A stretch of 64,000 nt of DNA, taken from NCBI GenBank assembly GCA_047519745.1, contig JAPVSJ010000038.1, positions 1-64,000 on the forward strand, given 5' to 3'. The translations under genes and the position numbers were made by a program. Shown here piece after piece: positions 43,529 through 52,852 of this stretch. The stretch's first letter is position 1; each line of letters begins with the position of its first letter. Under the pieces are notes generated by a model. That model was not told the origin of the DNA, searched no databases, and worked only from the letters and a program-made list of their open reading frames with translations. The stretch comes from VRUE01 sp047519745 (GTDB lineage Bacteria; Actinomycetota; Thermoleophilia; Solirubrobacterales; 70-9).

Positions 43529-45433
43529 CTAGGTCGCTATCGCCGAGCGGGCACCGGCTGCCTTGACCGCGGCTGAGAGGGTTTCGATGTCGTAGGCGCC
43601 GTCGTGGCGGCGGTCGTTGACGAAGAAGGTCGGCGTGCCGGTGACGCCGCTGATGTCGGCCGAGTCGACGTCTTCCTCGATGTGTGGCGCGTGGGCGTGG
43701 CGCTGCATGTCCTCGCGGAAGCGCTCGGGGTCGAGCTCGAGCTGCTGGGCGTAGGCGTGAAGGTCGCGAGGCAGCAGCTCCCCCTGGTGGTCGAGCAGCA
43801 GGTCGTGCATCTGCCAGAACGCTCCTTGGGCGGCGGCGGCCTCCGATGCCTCCGCGGCGAGCTCGGCGTTGGGGTGGACGTCGGAAAGCGGCAGGTGCCG
43901 CCAGACGTAGCGGACCTCAGCGAAGTCGGCGAGCAGCTCGCGCACGACCGGCTCGGCCTTGCCGCAGTACGGACACTCGAAGTCGCCGTACTCGACCACC
44001 GTCACCGGCGCCTCGACCGGGCCGCGCACGTGGTCGCGCTCGGGATCGACCGGCACGCCCAGGTCGACCAGCGTCTCCGAGGTACCGAGCAGGGCGCGGA
44101 TGCGCGCCTGCCACGGCAGCAGCGCGGTGGCGCGGAAGACGAGCCAGGTCAGCACCGAGGCGACGAGCGCGGCGCTCAGCACGCCGAGCTTCGCCTCGCG
44201 CAGCTCGACACCGTGAAAGGCCAACGCCGCGATCAGCAAGGAGACCGTGAAGCCGATCCCGGCGATCGCGCCGCCCCCGGCGGTCGCCGCCCAGCCGACC
44301 GGCGGGCGCAGCCTTCCCCTGCTCAGCCAGGTCACCAGCGCCGAGACCCCGGTCACGCCGACCGGCTTGCCGAGCACATAGGCGACGACGATCCCGAGCG
44401 TGATCGGCGAGGAGTAGGCCCGCGAGAGGAAGTCGCCGTCGATCGCGATGCCGACGTTGGCGAGGGCGAAGAGCGGCACGATCACGTAGCTGGTCCATGG
44501 GTGGTAGAGCTGCAGCAGGCGGGCGTTGGGCGAAACGGCCGCGCGCAGCCCGACCCGGGCGGAGCGGGCCAGCTCCGGCGTCGGCTGCTCACGGAAGCTG
44601 CGGAAGAGGTTCGTCGCCCGCTCCAGCTCGCCGCGTCCCGCCGGATAGGCGCCGATGATCAAGCCGATCGCCAGGCCCAGCACGACGGGGTCGACGCCCG
44701 ACTCGAACAGCGCCACCCAGGAGGTCAGCGCGAGCAGCAGGTACATGAGGTTTTGGCGGATCCGCAGGGCGATCGCGATCGCGGCGACAGCGAAGACCCC
44801 GGCCGCGATCAGCAACGGCCCGACGGCGACGTCGTGGCTGTAGGCGACGGCGATGACGAGCAGCGCCACGACGTCGTCGACGACAATGATCGTCAGCATG
44901 AAGCCGCGCAGGCGGTCGGGGAAGCTCGGCCCGACCAAGGCCAGCATGCCGAGCGCGAAGGCGGTGTCGGTCGACATCGCCACCCCCCACCCCGACGCCG
45001 CGTGCCCGCCGCCGTTGAAGGCGAGGTAGATCGCCACCGGCACGACCATCCCGCCGAGCCCGGCGAGGACCGGCAGGGCGAGGCGGCGGCGCTCGCGCAG
45101 CTCGCCGACGTCGAACTCGCGTCGCACCTCGAGCCCGACGACGAAGAAGAAGAGCGTCATCAAGCCGCCGTTGACCCACTGGCGCAGGCTCTGCGAGATG
45201 CCCGAGTCGCCGACCTGGATCGACAGCTTCGTGCGCCAGACGCTCTCGTAGGAGGAGAGGTCGATGTTGGCCCAGGCCAGCGCCGCCACGGCCGCGGCGA
45301 GGAGCACCACGGCGCTGCCCGTCTCGGTGGTGAGGAATTCGCGCAGCGGCGCCTGCAGGCTGCGGGCCCAGGCGGTGCGCCCGCTGAATGCCGATCTGAC
45401 CCGGGAGCCGCTCACAGCCCACAAGCTAGCCAT
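43529..45433 (-). CDS. nhaA: NhaA Na+/H+ antiporter fused to a DsbA-like thioredoxin domain
   Basis: The 634-residue protein has an NhaA part (residues about 20-430) with the TDTAFALGMLALVG and IVVDDVVALLVIA blocks that hold the Na+/H+-binding Asp residues. A DsbA-fold domain fills the last 170 residues, with the CPYC active site in DFECPYCGKAEP and cis-Pro in TGTPTFFVND. This fusion is known from actinobacteria. The job of the redox domain is unclear. The start ATG 45433 is approximate. It diverges from degV with 19 bases between the two start codons. Confidence 0.88.
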   Translation of the reverse strand: MASLWAVSGSRVRSAFSGRTAWARSLQAPLREFLTTETGSAVVLLAAAVAALAWANIDLSSYESVWRTKLSIQVGDSGISQSLRQWVNGGLMTLFFFVVGLEVRREFDVGELRERRRLALPVLAGLGGMVVPVAIYLAFNGGGHAASGWGVAMSTDTAFALGMLALVGPSFPDRLRGFMLTIIVVDDVVALLVIAVAYSHDVAVGPLLIAAGVFAVAAIAIALRIRQNLMYLLLALTSWVALFESGVDPVVLGLAIGLIIGAYPAGRGELERATNLFRSFREQPTPELARSARVGLRAAVSPNARLLQLYHPWTSYVIVPLFALANVGIAIDGDFLSRAYSSPITLGIVVAYVLGKPVGVTGVSALVTWLSRGRLRPPVGWAATAGGGAIAGIGFTVSLLIAALAFHGVELREAKLGVLSAALVASVLTWLVFRATALLPWQARIRALLGTSETLVDLGVPVDPERDHVRGPVEAPVTVVEYGDFECPYCGKAEPVVRELLADFAEVRYVWRHLPLSDVHPNAELAAEASEAAAAQGAFWQMHDLLLDHQGELLPRDLHAYAQQLELDPERFREDMQRHAHAPHIEEDVDSADISGVTGTPTFFVNDRRHDGAYDIETLSAAVKAAGARSAIAT

Positions 45434-45452
45434 CTGTGGGACGCTGCCGCGC

Positions 45453-46310
45453 ATGCCCGGCGTCGCCGTCGTCACCGACAGCACCACCTACCTGCCCTCC
45501 GGCCTGATCGAGCGCTGGGGGGTCGAGCAGGTGAGCCTCTATGTCGGCTGGGGCGACGAGCGGCTGCCCGAGCCCGAGTACGACCTCGACGCCTTCTACG
45601 CGCGGCTACGCGACTCGCCCGATCTGCCATCGACCTCGCAGCCATCCGTGGGCGACTTCCTCGCCTGCTTCGAGCCGCTCGCCGAAGCGGGCCGCGACGT
45701 CGTCTCCGTCCACATCGCCGGCGGCCTCTCGGGCACCTGCGAGAGCGCGCGGGAGGCCGCGCGGGTCATCGCGGACAAGGGGCTCCCCGGCCAGGTCGAG
45801 GTAGTCGACGGCCAGACCGGTGCCGGCGGGCTCGGCTGCCTGGTCCTTGCCGCCGCCCGCGCGGCCGAGCAGGGCGCCTCGGCGAAAGACGTGGTCGCCG
45901 CCATCCACCGGACCCGCGAGGGCCTCGACATGTGGTTCTGCCTCGACACGCTCGAGTACCTGCGGCGCGGCGGGCGCATCGGCGCGGCCCAGGCCCTGGT
46001 CGGGACGGCGCTGAAAATCAAGCCGATCCTCACCTTCGGCACCGAGATCTCCCCGGTCGGCCGCGTCCGCACCCGACAGCGCGCCCGGCAGAAGATGATC
46101 GACTACCTGCACGAGCTCCACGACCGCGGCGCCGGCGAGTGGTTCGTTCAGCACGCCCAGTCGCCCGAGGGCGCGGCCAAGCTGGTCGCCGAAGGCACGA
46201 CGATCTTCGGCACCGAGCCGCTCTTCTGCACCGAGGTCGGGCCGGTGCTCGGCGCCCACCTCGGCTCCGGGATGCTGGTCGGCGGCACCGGCTGCGCGCT
46301 GGCGAGCTGA
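45453..46310 (+). CDS. DegV-family fatty-acid-binding protein
   Basis: The 285-residue protein has VAVVTDSTTYLP at the N-terminus, PSTSQPSVGDF near residue 55, SVHIAGGLSGTCESA near 90 and CLDTLEYLRRGGRIGAAQAL. These are all DegV marks for binding a fatty-acid carboxylate. Relatives (FakB) present fatty acids to a kinase, but no FakA gene is visible here. The start is ATG 45453. Confidence 0.9.
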   Translation: MPGVAVVTDSTTYLPSGLIERWGVEQVSLYVGWGDERLPEPEYDLDAFYARLRDSPDLPSTSQPSVGDFLACFEPLAEAGRDVVSVHIAGGLSGTCESAREAARVIADKGLPGQVEVVDGQTGAGGLGCLVLAAARAAEQGASAKDVVAAIHRTREGLDMWFCLDTLEYLRRGGRIGAAQALVGTALKIKPILTFGTEISPVGRVRTRQRARQKMIDYLHELHDRGAGEWFVQHAQSPEGAAKLVAEGTTIFGTEPLFCTEVGPVLGAHLGSGMLVGGTGCALAS

Positions 46311-46366
46311 GTCGCCCTCCGCCGGCCCGGTAAGCCCTACGCGGAATCGCATCCCGATAGCGCCTC

Positions 46367-46396
46367 TTGCCAGGTCCGTACCTATTTGGGTATGTT
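46367..46396 (+). promoter_or_regulatory. Possible promoter of the phosphoesterase gene
   Basis: TTGCCA and TATGTT are separated by 18 bases and end 39 bases before the ATG. This fits a housekeeping sigma promoter in a locally AT-richer stretch. Confidence 0.35.
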
Positions 46397-46434
46397 CAGA
46401 ATCTGATCAGGAAAATCGGATTGGAGGGAGTGGG

Positions 46435-47679
46435 ATGGCGGAGCTGGCGAAGGGACTGACTGGCAAGGACGACCGGCTGTTCGCGGAGGCGCAGCCCAGC
46501 CCGGACGAGACCACGTTCCAGATCGAAAACACCAGCGAGGCCTACTACGAATCGCCCTATTACAAGAAGCACGAAGAAGACGTCCAGAAGGTCCCGCCGC
46601 CGCGGGTGAACCCGCCCCGGGTGGACCTGGCCGATGTGCTCGGCCAGGACATCCTGAAGCCGATCGTCGAGGCGAAGAAGCTGAGCTTCCATGCGGCGGG
46701 CGACACCGGGGCGGCCAAGGTGAACAGGAGCCAGAAAATGGCCACCGCAATCCGCCACGAGGCGGGCGTCGCCGACCTGATGGCCGAAGACGTCGCGAAA
46801 GGAGGCGAGGCGGCCCCCGCCTTCTTCTTCCACCTCGGCGACATCATCTACAACTTCGGCGAGGGCCAGTACTACTACGACCAGTTCTACGAGCCCTACC
46901 GCAACTACGACAGGCCGATCTTCGCGATCCCCGGCAATCACGACGGGATGGTCTTCGGGCCGAGCCCCGACACGCCCTCGGTCAAGAGCCTGACCGCCTT
47001 CCTGCGCAACTTCTGCGCCGAGGCCCCGGGGCCGGCCGAGGACGCCGGCGGGCTGATGCGCAGCACGATGAACCAGCCCGGCGTCTACTTCACTCTCGAC
47101 GCCCCGTTCGTCTCGATCGTCGGCCTCTACACCAACGTGATCGACGGGCCGGGCGTCCTCTCCACCCAGGGCGGCCGCTACCCGGATGCCGGCGATGAGC
47201 AGCTCGAATTCCTCAAAGGCGAGCTGAAACGGCTGAAACCAGAACGCGAAGCGGGCAAGCGCGCGGTGATCGTCGCCTGCCACCACCCACCGGCCTCGGT
47301 CTCCGAGCATCCCGGCTCCGCAGGGCTGGACAAAGACCTGACCAGCGCCTTCGAAGACGCCGACCTCTGGCCCGACGCCGTCCTCTCGGGACACGCCCAC
47401 CTCTACCAGCGCTTCATCCGCAAGGTCGGCGAGCGCGAAATTCCCTACGTGGTCGCCGGCGCCGGCGGCTTCAGCGAGACCCGCCCGCGGACCCCCGTCT
47501 CGAAAGGCGCGACCAACGGCACCTACACCCTGGCCGCGGACCCGATCGTTCACTTCGGCTACCTGACGGTGACCGCCGACATGAACGTGAACCGGCTCAC
47601 GATCGGCTACCGCCCGAGCGACCCGAAAGTCGAGGGCGAATCCGTCGCCGTCGACCTCGAGACCGGCAAGCTGGCTTAG
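46435..47679 (+). CDS. Calcineurin-like metallophosphoesterase
   Basis: The 414-residue protein carries the metallophosphoesterase motifs in order: FHAAGDTGAAK (a modified GDxG), FHLGDIIYNFGE (GDxxY), IPGNHDGMV (GNHD), ACHHPPAS (H) and LSGHAHLYQRF (GHxH). The dimetal site looks complete. No signal peptide is seen. It could be a cyclic nucleotide or acid phosphatase; the substrate is not shown. TTGGAGGGAG precedes the ATG. It overlaps the convergent ZIP gene by four bases. Confidence 0.85.
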   Translation: MAELAKGLTGKDDRLFAEAQPSPDETTFQIENTSEAYYESPYYKKHEEDVQKVPPPRVNPPRVDLADVLGQDILKPIVEAKKLSFHAAGDTGAAKVNRSQKMATAIRHEAGVADLMAEDVAKGGEAAPAFFFHLGDIIYNFGEGQYYYDQFYEPYRNYDRPIFAIPGNHDGMVFGPSPDTPSVKSLTAFLRNFCAEAPGPAEDAGGLMRSTMNQPGVYFTLDAPFVSIVGLYTNVIDGPGVLSTQGGRYPDAGDEQLEFLKGELKRLKPEREAGKRAVIVACHHPPASVSEHPGSAGLDKDLTSAFEDADLWPDAVLSGHAHLYQRFIRKVGEREIPYVVAGAGGFSETRPRTPVSKGATNGTYTLAADPIVHFGYLTVTADMNVNRLTIGYRPSDPKVEGESVAVDLETGKLA

Positions 47680-48416
47680 ACCCCGAGGACGAGGCTCAGC
47701 GCCAACATAAGGGCGGCGCCGACGGCGATGCCCGCGCTCGGGCCGAGGCGCGCGCCCCCTACGTACGCGCTTGGCAACATCTCGATCGCGATCAGCGCCA
47801 GCATCGCCCCGGCCGCGAAGGCGAAGGAGAACGGCAGCAGACCGCTGACCTCTTCCACCGCCAGGTAGGCCAGCAGCGCCCCAACGGGCTGTGGCGCGCT
47901 GGTCGCCACGGCGGCCCAGAACTGGCGCACGCGGCTGAACCCCGCGGCCGCCATCGGAATCGCCACGCTGGTCCCCTCGGGGACGTTTTGGAGCCCGATC
48001 GCGAGGATCACGAAAAGGCTGAGCCCGGCGCGGTCGGAGGCGTAGGCGGTGCCGACCGCGAGGCCCTCCGGCAGGCTGTGGACGAAGAGGACGAGAAAGA
48101 CAAGCGCCGAGGTGCGCGCCCCCGGCCCGGTACGACCCATGAAGCCGGCGTCCGGGCGCATGTACCGGCCTGCCAGCAGCAGGAAGCCGATCCCCACCGC
48201 CAGCCCCCCGACCACCTCGGCCGCCGAGCCTTCTTCGGTCGCCGGGAGCAGCAGCCCTGCGACCGCGGCGACGCCCATCACCCCCGCGGCGAAACCGAGC
48301 AGGATCGGGGTCAGCAGCCCGGCCCGCGTGCCGAGAAAGAAGACGGGCACAGCGCCGATTCCGGTCGCAAGCGCCGTCGCAGACGCGGCAAGCAGCAGGA
48401 CAACCACATCGGGCAT
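47676..48416 (-). CDS. ZIP-family metal transporter
   Basis: The 246-residue protein has eight hydrophobic segments. The ZIP signatures FVHSLPEGLAVGTAY and GLQNVPEGTSVAIPM lie in helices IV and V, where His and Glu form the metal path. ZIP carriers move zinc, iron or other divalent metals into the cytoplasm. The His-rich loop usual between helices III and IV is short. The ATG 48416 is chosen; a GTG lies just before it. Confidence 0.87.
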   Translation of the reverse strand: MPDVVVLLLAASATALATGIGAVPVFFLGTRAGLLTPILLGFAAGVMGVAAVAGLLLPATEEGSAAEVVGGLAVGIGFLLLAGRYMRPDAGFMGRTGPGARTSALVFLVLFVHSLPEGLAVGTAYASDRAGLSLFVILAIGLQNVPEGTSVAIPMAAAGFSRVRQFWAAVATSAPQPVGALLAYLAVEEVSGLLPFSFAFAAGAMLALIAIEMLPSAYVGGARLGPSAGIAVGAALMLALSLVLGV

Positions 48417-48464
48417 CACGCAGAAGCTATCGGCGCCGGGGGATCGGTCATCTAGCATCGAGGC

Positions 48465-49139
48465 GTGGAGATCCTGGTCGTCGAGGACGAGGCAGCGATC
48501 GTCGACTTCCTCGAGCGCGGTCTCGAGGCGGAGGGCTTCGCCGTTCGCGCCGCCGCCGACGGTCTCGAGGGCGAACGCCTGGCCCTTGACGGCGGCTTCG
48601 ACCTGGTGATCCTCGACCGGATGCTGCCCGGCCGCGACGGGCTCGCGGTGCTGGCCGCGATCCGCCGGGAGAGGCCGACCCTGCCGGTGATCGTCCTGAC
48701 GGCGAAGGGCGAGATCGCCGACCGGGTCGAGGGGCTCGACGCGGGCGCGACCGACTACGTCACCAAGCCCTTCGCCTTCGAGGAGCTGCTGGCCCGGATC
48801 AGGGCTCACCTGCGCCAGGCGGGCGCCGAGGCGACGACGACACTGGAGGCGGGCGGAATCGAGCTCGACCTGCTCTCACGACAGGCGACGCGCAATGGCA
48901 TCTCGGTGCGGCTGCCCGAGCGCGAGGCGGAGCTGCTCGCCTTCCTGATGCGGCGGGCCGGGCAGGTCTGCACGCAGCGCGAGATCCTCACCGCGGTCTG
49001 GGGGTACGACCATGATCCGGGCACCAACGTCGTCCAGGTCTACATCGGCTACCTGCGTCGCAAGCTGGGCAAGCCCGGCTCGCCGGCACCGATCGAGACC
49101 GTGCGCTCGGTGGGCTACCGCCTCAAGGGCAGCCGATGA
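48465..49139 (+). CDS. OmpR-family response regulator
   Basis: The 224-residue regulator has a receiver domain (residues 1-115) with Asp51 as phospho-acceptor in DLVILDRMLPG and Lys in YVTKPF. A winged-helix DNA-binding domain ends in TVRSVGYRLKG. The start is GTG 48465. Its stop overlaps the kinase start (ATGA). Its targets may include the convergent redox operon just downstream; that is inferred from position only. Confidence 0.93.
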   Translation: MEILVVEDEAAIVDFLERGLEAEGFAVRAAADGLEGERLALDGGFDLVILDRMLPGRDGLAVLAAIRRERPTLPVIVLTAKGEIADRVEGLDAGATDYVTKPFAFEELLARIRAHLRQAGAEATTTLEAGGIELDLLSRQATRNGISVRLPEREAELLAFLMRRAGQVCTQREILTAVWGYDHDPGTNVVQVYIGYLRRKLGKPGSPAPIETVRSVGYRLKGSR

Positions 49140-50248
49140 GGGCAGGCTGGGCGGGGCTCGGGTTGCGGGGCAGGTTGGCGATCTCGATCGGCGGGATCGT
49201 GATCGTCGCCTTCGCCTTCGTCTTCGTCGCCGTGCGCCGCGACATGGCGGACGAGTCGAGGCTGATCAGCCACGAGGAGTCGCGCGAGGCCGGCAATCTC
49301 GGGCCCCCGCCCAGCGAGCCGGGCGAGGGCTCGGCGATCTCGCCGATTGCCGACGCCCAGGACGAGGTCGAGAGGACGTTCCTGATCGCCGGCGGGGCCG
49401 CGTTGCTGGCGGCCCTGCTCGCCGGTTACCTGGTCGCCGCCCGCACGGCCGCGCCGCTGCGGCGGATCGCATCGACGGCCGCCACCGTGGATGCCGGCGA
49501 CCTCACTCCTCGCCTGCGCCCCGAGGCCGCGACGCCAGAGCTGCGCACCGTGGTCGAGGCCTTCAACCACATGCTCGACCGGCTCGACCTGGCCTTCTCG
49601 CGCCAACGGCGCTTCGTCTCCGACGCCTCACACGAGCTGCGCACGCCGCTGACCGCGATCCGCGGCCAGCTCGAGGTGCTGGCGCGCAAGAAGACACCGA
49701 GCGCCGCGGACGTACGCCGAGTCGAGGCGCTGGCGATGACGGAGATACGCCGGGTCGAACGGCTGGTCGACGACCTGCTCACCCTGGCCCACCTCGACGA
49801 GGGCACCGAGCCGCTCCTGCGCGAGGTCGAGGTCGCCCCTTTCCTGCGCGGCCTGGCCGAGGCCGGCTTGGAGGGCACCGAGATCGGCGAGCTGGCGGAG
49901 GGGACCGCCCGCATCGATCCCGACCTGATCGCGCAGGTCGTCCGCAACCTGCTCTCCAACGCGCACCGCCATGCCGGGCCGGACGGCCGCGTGGTCCTCT
50001 CGGCGAGGGCGGAGCGAGATCGCCTCGTGGTCGCGGTCGATGACGACGGGCCGGGCGTGCCCGAGGAAAGGCGGGAGCAGATCTTCGAGCGCTTCCACCG
50101 CAACCAGCCGGCGCGCGACCGCAGCTCCGGCGGCAGCGGCCTCGGCCTCGGCATCGCCCGCTCGATCGTCGACCTGCACGGCGGCCGTATCTGGATCGAG
50201 GACTCACCGCTCGGCGGCGCCCGCGCCACCTTCACGCTGCGCCGCTAA
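49136..50248 (+). CDS. Sensor histidine kinase
   Basis: The 370-residue membrane kinase has two membrane helices around residues 15-35 and 80-105 enclosing a short extracellular loop. A HAMP domain follows. The phospho-accepting His is in DASHELRTPLTAIR, the N box is RNLLSNAHRHAG, and the G boxes are DDGPGVPEE and GSGLGLGIAR. It is translated with the regulator by an ATGA overlap. Its stop nearly touches the stop of the ferric-reductase-like gene on the other strand. Confidence 0.93.
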   Translation: MRAGWAGLGLRGRLAISIGGIVIVAFAFVFVAVRRDMADESRLISHEESREAGNLGPPPSEPGEGSAISPIADAQDEVERTFLIAGGAALLAALLAGYLVAARTAAPLRRIASTAATVDAGDLTPRLRPEAATPELRTVVEAFNHMLDRLDLAFSRQRRFVSDASHELRTPLTAIRGQLEVLARKKTPSAADVRRVEALAMTEIRRVERLVDDLLTLAHLDEGTEPLLREVEVAPFLRGLAEAGLEGTEIGELAEGTARIDPDLIAQVVRNLLSNAHRHAGPDGRVVLSARAERDRLVVAVDDDGPGVPEERREQIFERFHRNQPARDRSSGGSGLGLGIARSIVDLHGGRIWIEDSPLGGARATFTLRR

Positions 50249-50835
50249 TTTGCCGAAGCCGCCTCACGGGCGCGCTTCGCGCGGGCGCCGGGTGATGCGG
50301 AAGGCCGGTAGCGAAGTATGAGCAGCACGGCGATCGGGATCGTGGTGAGGACGACGAGGGCGGTGAACCAGGTGCTGGCGCCGTCGGTGCCCGAGCCCAG
50401 CGAGTGCAGGACGGCGAGGACGTAGACGACGATGATGAGGCGGTGGAGCTGGCGCCAGCGCTTGGTCCCGATCGTCCGCCTGCGCACGAAGTAGGTCGGG
50501 CCGAGGAGGGCGGCGAGGTAGCCGCCGAGGATGCCCAGTCCCACCCAGAGCGGCCGGTAGGCGATCGTGAAGGGGATCGCGATGCCGGAGATTCCCGGCT
50601 TCAGCCACCTGTCGCCGAGCAGGCAGACCCCGTGCAGGGCGATCATCGAGAGGCCGGCGAGCGCCAGGTGCTGGTGCACCTTGACCAGATCGCGCTTCAG
50701 GCCGGGCCGCCGGTAGACCCCCGAAGCCATGAAGAGGCCGAGGGTCACCGACGCCGCGATCAGCAGGAAGGCGACGACGCCGGCCGAGCGGGAGGCCAAC
50801 CACCATGGGTATTCGGCGGGGTCGGGCTGGGTCAC
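50245..50835 (-). CDS. Ferric-reductase-like heme membrane protein
   Basis: The 196-residue protein has about six membrane helices. Pairs of His lie in helices (KVHQHLALAGLSMIALHGV and RQLHRLIIVVYVLAVLHSLG), as in FRD/MsrQ-like b-heme proteins. It is closely similar to the gene at 55210 (both contain LASR, RRPGL, LHG/VHG, LLGD, RPLW, GGYLAA and GSGTD in the same order). No FAD/NAD domain is attached. It is the last gene of the cytochrome b operon. The start is GTG 50835 after GGAGGGAG, with a GTGA overlap. Confidence 0.8.
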   Translation of the reverse strand: MTQPDPAEYPWWLASRSAGVVAFLLIAASVTLGLFMASGVYRRPGLKRDLVKVHQHLALAGLSMIALHGVCLLGDRWLKPGISGIAIPFTIAYRPLWVGLGILGGYLAALLGPTYFVRRRTIGTKRWRQLHRLIIVVYVLAVLHSLGSGTDGASTWFTALVVLTTIPIAVLLILRYRPSASPGARAKRAREAASAN

Positions 50836-51050
50836 CGATCTCCCTCCCCACCCTCCTCGCCGACCGGCGGTGGGGCCGTGCGGGCGGGCGCCCCGTGCGG
50901 GACGGTCGTCGAGGGGATGGTCGTCGGGCCCGAGAACATCGCGTACGCGGCCAGCGCGGCGAGGCAGAGCAGGACAACGATCGCCGCCACCTTCGTCCGT
51001 TGGCTTGGGCCCACTCGCGGGGCAGGGCTTGGCGCGATCTCCGTGCTCAC
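50832..51050 (-). CDS. Short single-span membrane protein (72 aa)
   Basis: The product has a short polar N-terminus, one helix (VAAIVVLLCLAALAAYAMF) and a Pro/Thr-rich external tail (GPTTIPSTTVPHGAPARTAP). The start GTG at 51050 overlaps the upstream stop (GTGA), and its own stop overlaps the ferric-reductase-like start. The tight coupling suggests a subunit or assembly factor of the membrane complex. No family is recognised. Confidence 0.65.
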   Translation of the reverse strand: MSTEIAPSPAPRVGPSQRTKVAAIVVLLCLAALAAYAMFSGPTTIPSTTVPHGAPARTAPPPVGEEGGEGDR

Positions 51051-51328
51051 GGTGGCGGCACCGGCGAGGTGCGGGTGACGATCGAGGTCGCCGTGGCTGC
51101 GGCGCCTTTCGCGCCGGGCTTGACAACCGCCGGCACGACCGGCCCCGGCCCGAGCGCCGGATCCCTGCCGTTGCGGACCTGGATGACGAGCAGGGTCAGC
51201 ACGACCAGGAAGAGGCCCAGCGTGACGACGATCACCGCCAGCGGGCTGGGCAGCGGCCTGCGCGGCGTTCGCGGTTTTGGCGGCGGCGGCTTCGGCGGCT
51301 CGCTCGGTGCCGGGCGCTCGTCGGCCAT
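51047..51328 (-). CDS. Short single-span membrane protein with C-terminal IVTRTS motif (93 aa)
   Basis: The N-terminal 30 residues are Pro/Lys-rich and cytoplasmic. A helix (LAVIVVTLGLFLVVLTLLVI) and a small external tail ending ATATSIVTRTSPVPPP follow. The SIVTRTS element resembles motifs in the exported proteins at 57147 and 61137. The ATG follows the upstream stop as TGATG, and the next gene starts in GTGA. The function is unknown. Confidence 0.65.
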   Translation of the reverse strand: MADERPAPSEPPKPPPPKPRTPRRPLPSPLAVIVVTLGLFLVVLTLLVIQVRNGRDPALGPGPVVPAVVKPGAKGAAATATSIVTRTSPVPPP

Positions 51329-51924
51329 CACTCGCTCTCCCCGCAGGCGCGCCAGCCGTAGCCGCGGGCAAAGGCCGAAAGCGCCCGGCTGATGTCGTCG
51401 AGCTGCGCCCGCAGGACCCGCAGGCGCGGCAGGTCCACCGCTGCCAGGGCGACGCGGATCTGTGCCCGCAGGGCGAGCTGGCGGCGGACCGGGTCGAACA
51501 CGTTGGCGCGCAGGGCGGCCGCATCGCCGGGGGGTGGCGCAACCGCTTCCAGCCGCTTCAGCTCCTCGCCCCCGAGCACGGTGCCCTGCTCGTAGGCCTT
51601 CGTCGCTCCCTGTATATCGGGCGCCTCGCGCACCCGTTGGCGCTCGGTGTTCCGCTCCGAATCCAGACTGCGACAGATCCGGTCGGTGCGCGCGACATAG
51701 GCCCGGCGGCGCGGATCGGCAATCGTCGCCACAGGAGGATTCGCCGCGGTGCCGTGCCGGACCGGGACGGAGGTCGCCGCCGGCGAGGTCGTCTCCGTCT
51801 CACCGCGGCGAGTGTCCCCGCCGCAGCCGCTCAACCCGGCCAGCGCAAGGAACACCCCGACACCCGCCAGAAGCAGCAATCGCAGAGCGGACAGCTCAGT
51901 CTTCGACTTCGCGGTAATGGTCAC
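51328..51924 (-). CDS. Lipoprotein of the cytochrome b operon
   Basis: The 198-residue protein has a signal peptide with the lipobox LSGC near residue 34. A Thr/Ser-rich linker and a helical domain with Cys residues (TDRICRSLDS near the middle and WRACGESE at the end) follow. The helical part resembles the small DxIC-type lipoprotein at 30853. The GTG start lies 29 bases inside the cytochrome b C-terminal gene. It probably sits on the outer face of the membrane by the complex. Confidence 0.68.
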   Translation of the reverse strand: MTITAKSKTELSALRLLLLAGVGVFLALAGLSGCGGDTRRGETETTSPAATSVPVRHGTAANPPVATIADPRRRAYVARTDRICRSLDSERNTERQRVREAPDIQGATKAYEQGTVLGGEELKRLEAVAPPPGDAAALRANVFDPVRRQLALRAQIRVALAAVDLPRLRVLRAQLDDISRALSAFARGYGWRACGESE

Positions 51925-52852
51925 GCCAGATCCCGCGGTAGACGCCCAGGTGCCGGGGCAGCGTGCGCAGTCCCGGGATGAACGGGATGCAGATGAAAGC
52001 GAGGCTGAGGACCCCCATCAGAGCGAAGATCAGCGCGTCCGCGTTGGGCGATTCCAGGAACGGTTCGATCTGGTACCAGAAGGTGTAGAGCCAGAGCCAG
52101 ACCTGGCCGGGGTAGCTGCCGGTCTCGTTCATCATCCCCCACTGGGTGCCAAGCAGATGCTGGCCTTCGGCGCGTTCCTCGAAGTAGCCGCCGCCGGAGA
52201 GGAAGAGCAGCGGCTTGGTGTAGTTCGTCTGGTAGAAGGTGTGTTCGCTGGCCAGAAGGTCGCCGTCGAGCCCGCCGCTCTGGGCCAACCCCAACAGCGC
52301 CGCCATCATCGGCGCGACCGGGTTGTAGTGTGCGCGCGGGAGGATCGCCGCCACCCCGCCCGGCGATTCCGCTTTTTCGAGAGCCGCGGTGAATTCTTCG
52401 CTCCAGGCGTTCTGCACGGCCGGCGGCGAGCCTTCGTACGCGGCGAGCGCCGCGGTCAGGCGCCGGTTGCCGGGGATCGTCTTCAGCGGCTCGAGCACGA
52501 AGTCGTTCGCGGTGTCGATCGGGATGTTGACCCCGGCGGCACTCTGCAGGTCGAGTGGGCCGATCTTCTGCGTCGCATCGGGAGTGTGGTTGTAGGGCGG
52601 GCCATATTCGGCCAGCTCGCTCGTCCCGTTCAACTCGGTGACGGCGGTGGCGACGAAATCGCCGGGGTCGGCCTGGGCCCAGCTCTGGATCGTCGTCGGC
52701 GGATCGTCGGGGGAGGAGAAGAGGATCGTGAGAGCAATGGTCAGCGCGGTGACCACGGCGAGCGCGATGACGAGCTCCTTGACCAGGTCGTAGCGGACGA
52801 AGGGACCGGGCCAGGGCGCGGAATCGTCGGGCGTCCGCGGATCCGTACTCAA
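51896..52852 (-). CDS. Cytochrome b C-terminal-type subunit (bc complex) with large insert
   Basis: The 318-residue protein starts with WPGPFVRYDLVKELVIALAV, the entry to helix E of the cytochrome b/subunit IV fold. It ends with helices (SPNADALIFALMGVLSLAF, then FIPGLRTLPRHLGVYRGIW). Between them lies a soluble part of about 190 residues, much longer than in plastid-type subunit IV. It should form the quinol-binding half with the preceding gene. The TTG start overlaps the upstream stop (TTGA). Confidence 0.78.
   Translation of the reverse strand: MSTDPRTPDDSAPWPGPFVRYDLVKELVIALAVVTALTIALTILFSSPDDPPTTIQSWAQADPGDFVATAVTELNGTSELAEYGPPYNHTPDATQKIGPLDLQSAAGVNIPIDTANDFVLEPLKTIPGNRRLTAALAAYEGSPPAVQNAWSEEFTAALEKAESPGGVAAILPRAHYNPVAPMMAALLGLAQSGGLDGDLLASEHTFYQTNYTKPLLFLSGGGYFEERAEGQHLLGTQWGMMNETGSYPGQVWLWLYTFWYQIEPFLESPNADALIFALMGVLSLAFICIPFIPGLRTLPRHLGVYRGIWRDHYREVED

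Noticed and set aside
43604..46333. A 909-codon open frame on the plus strand
   Set aside because: It is antisense to NhaA-DsbA and then out of frame with degV. Its composition is low-complexity and has no family features.
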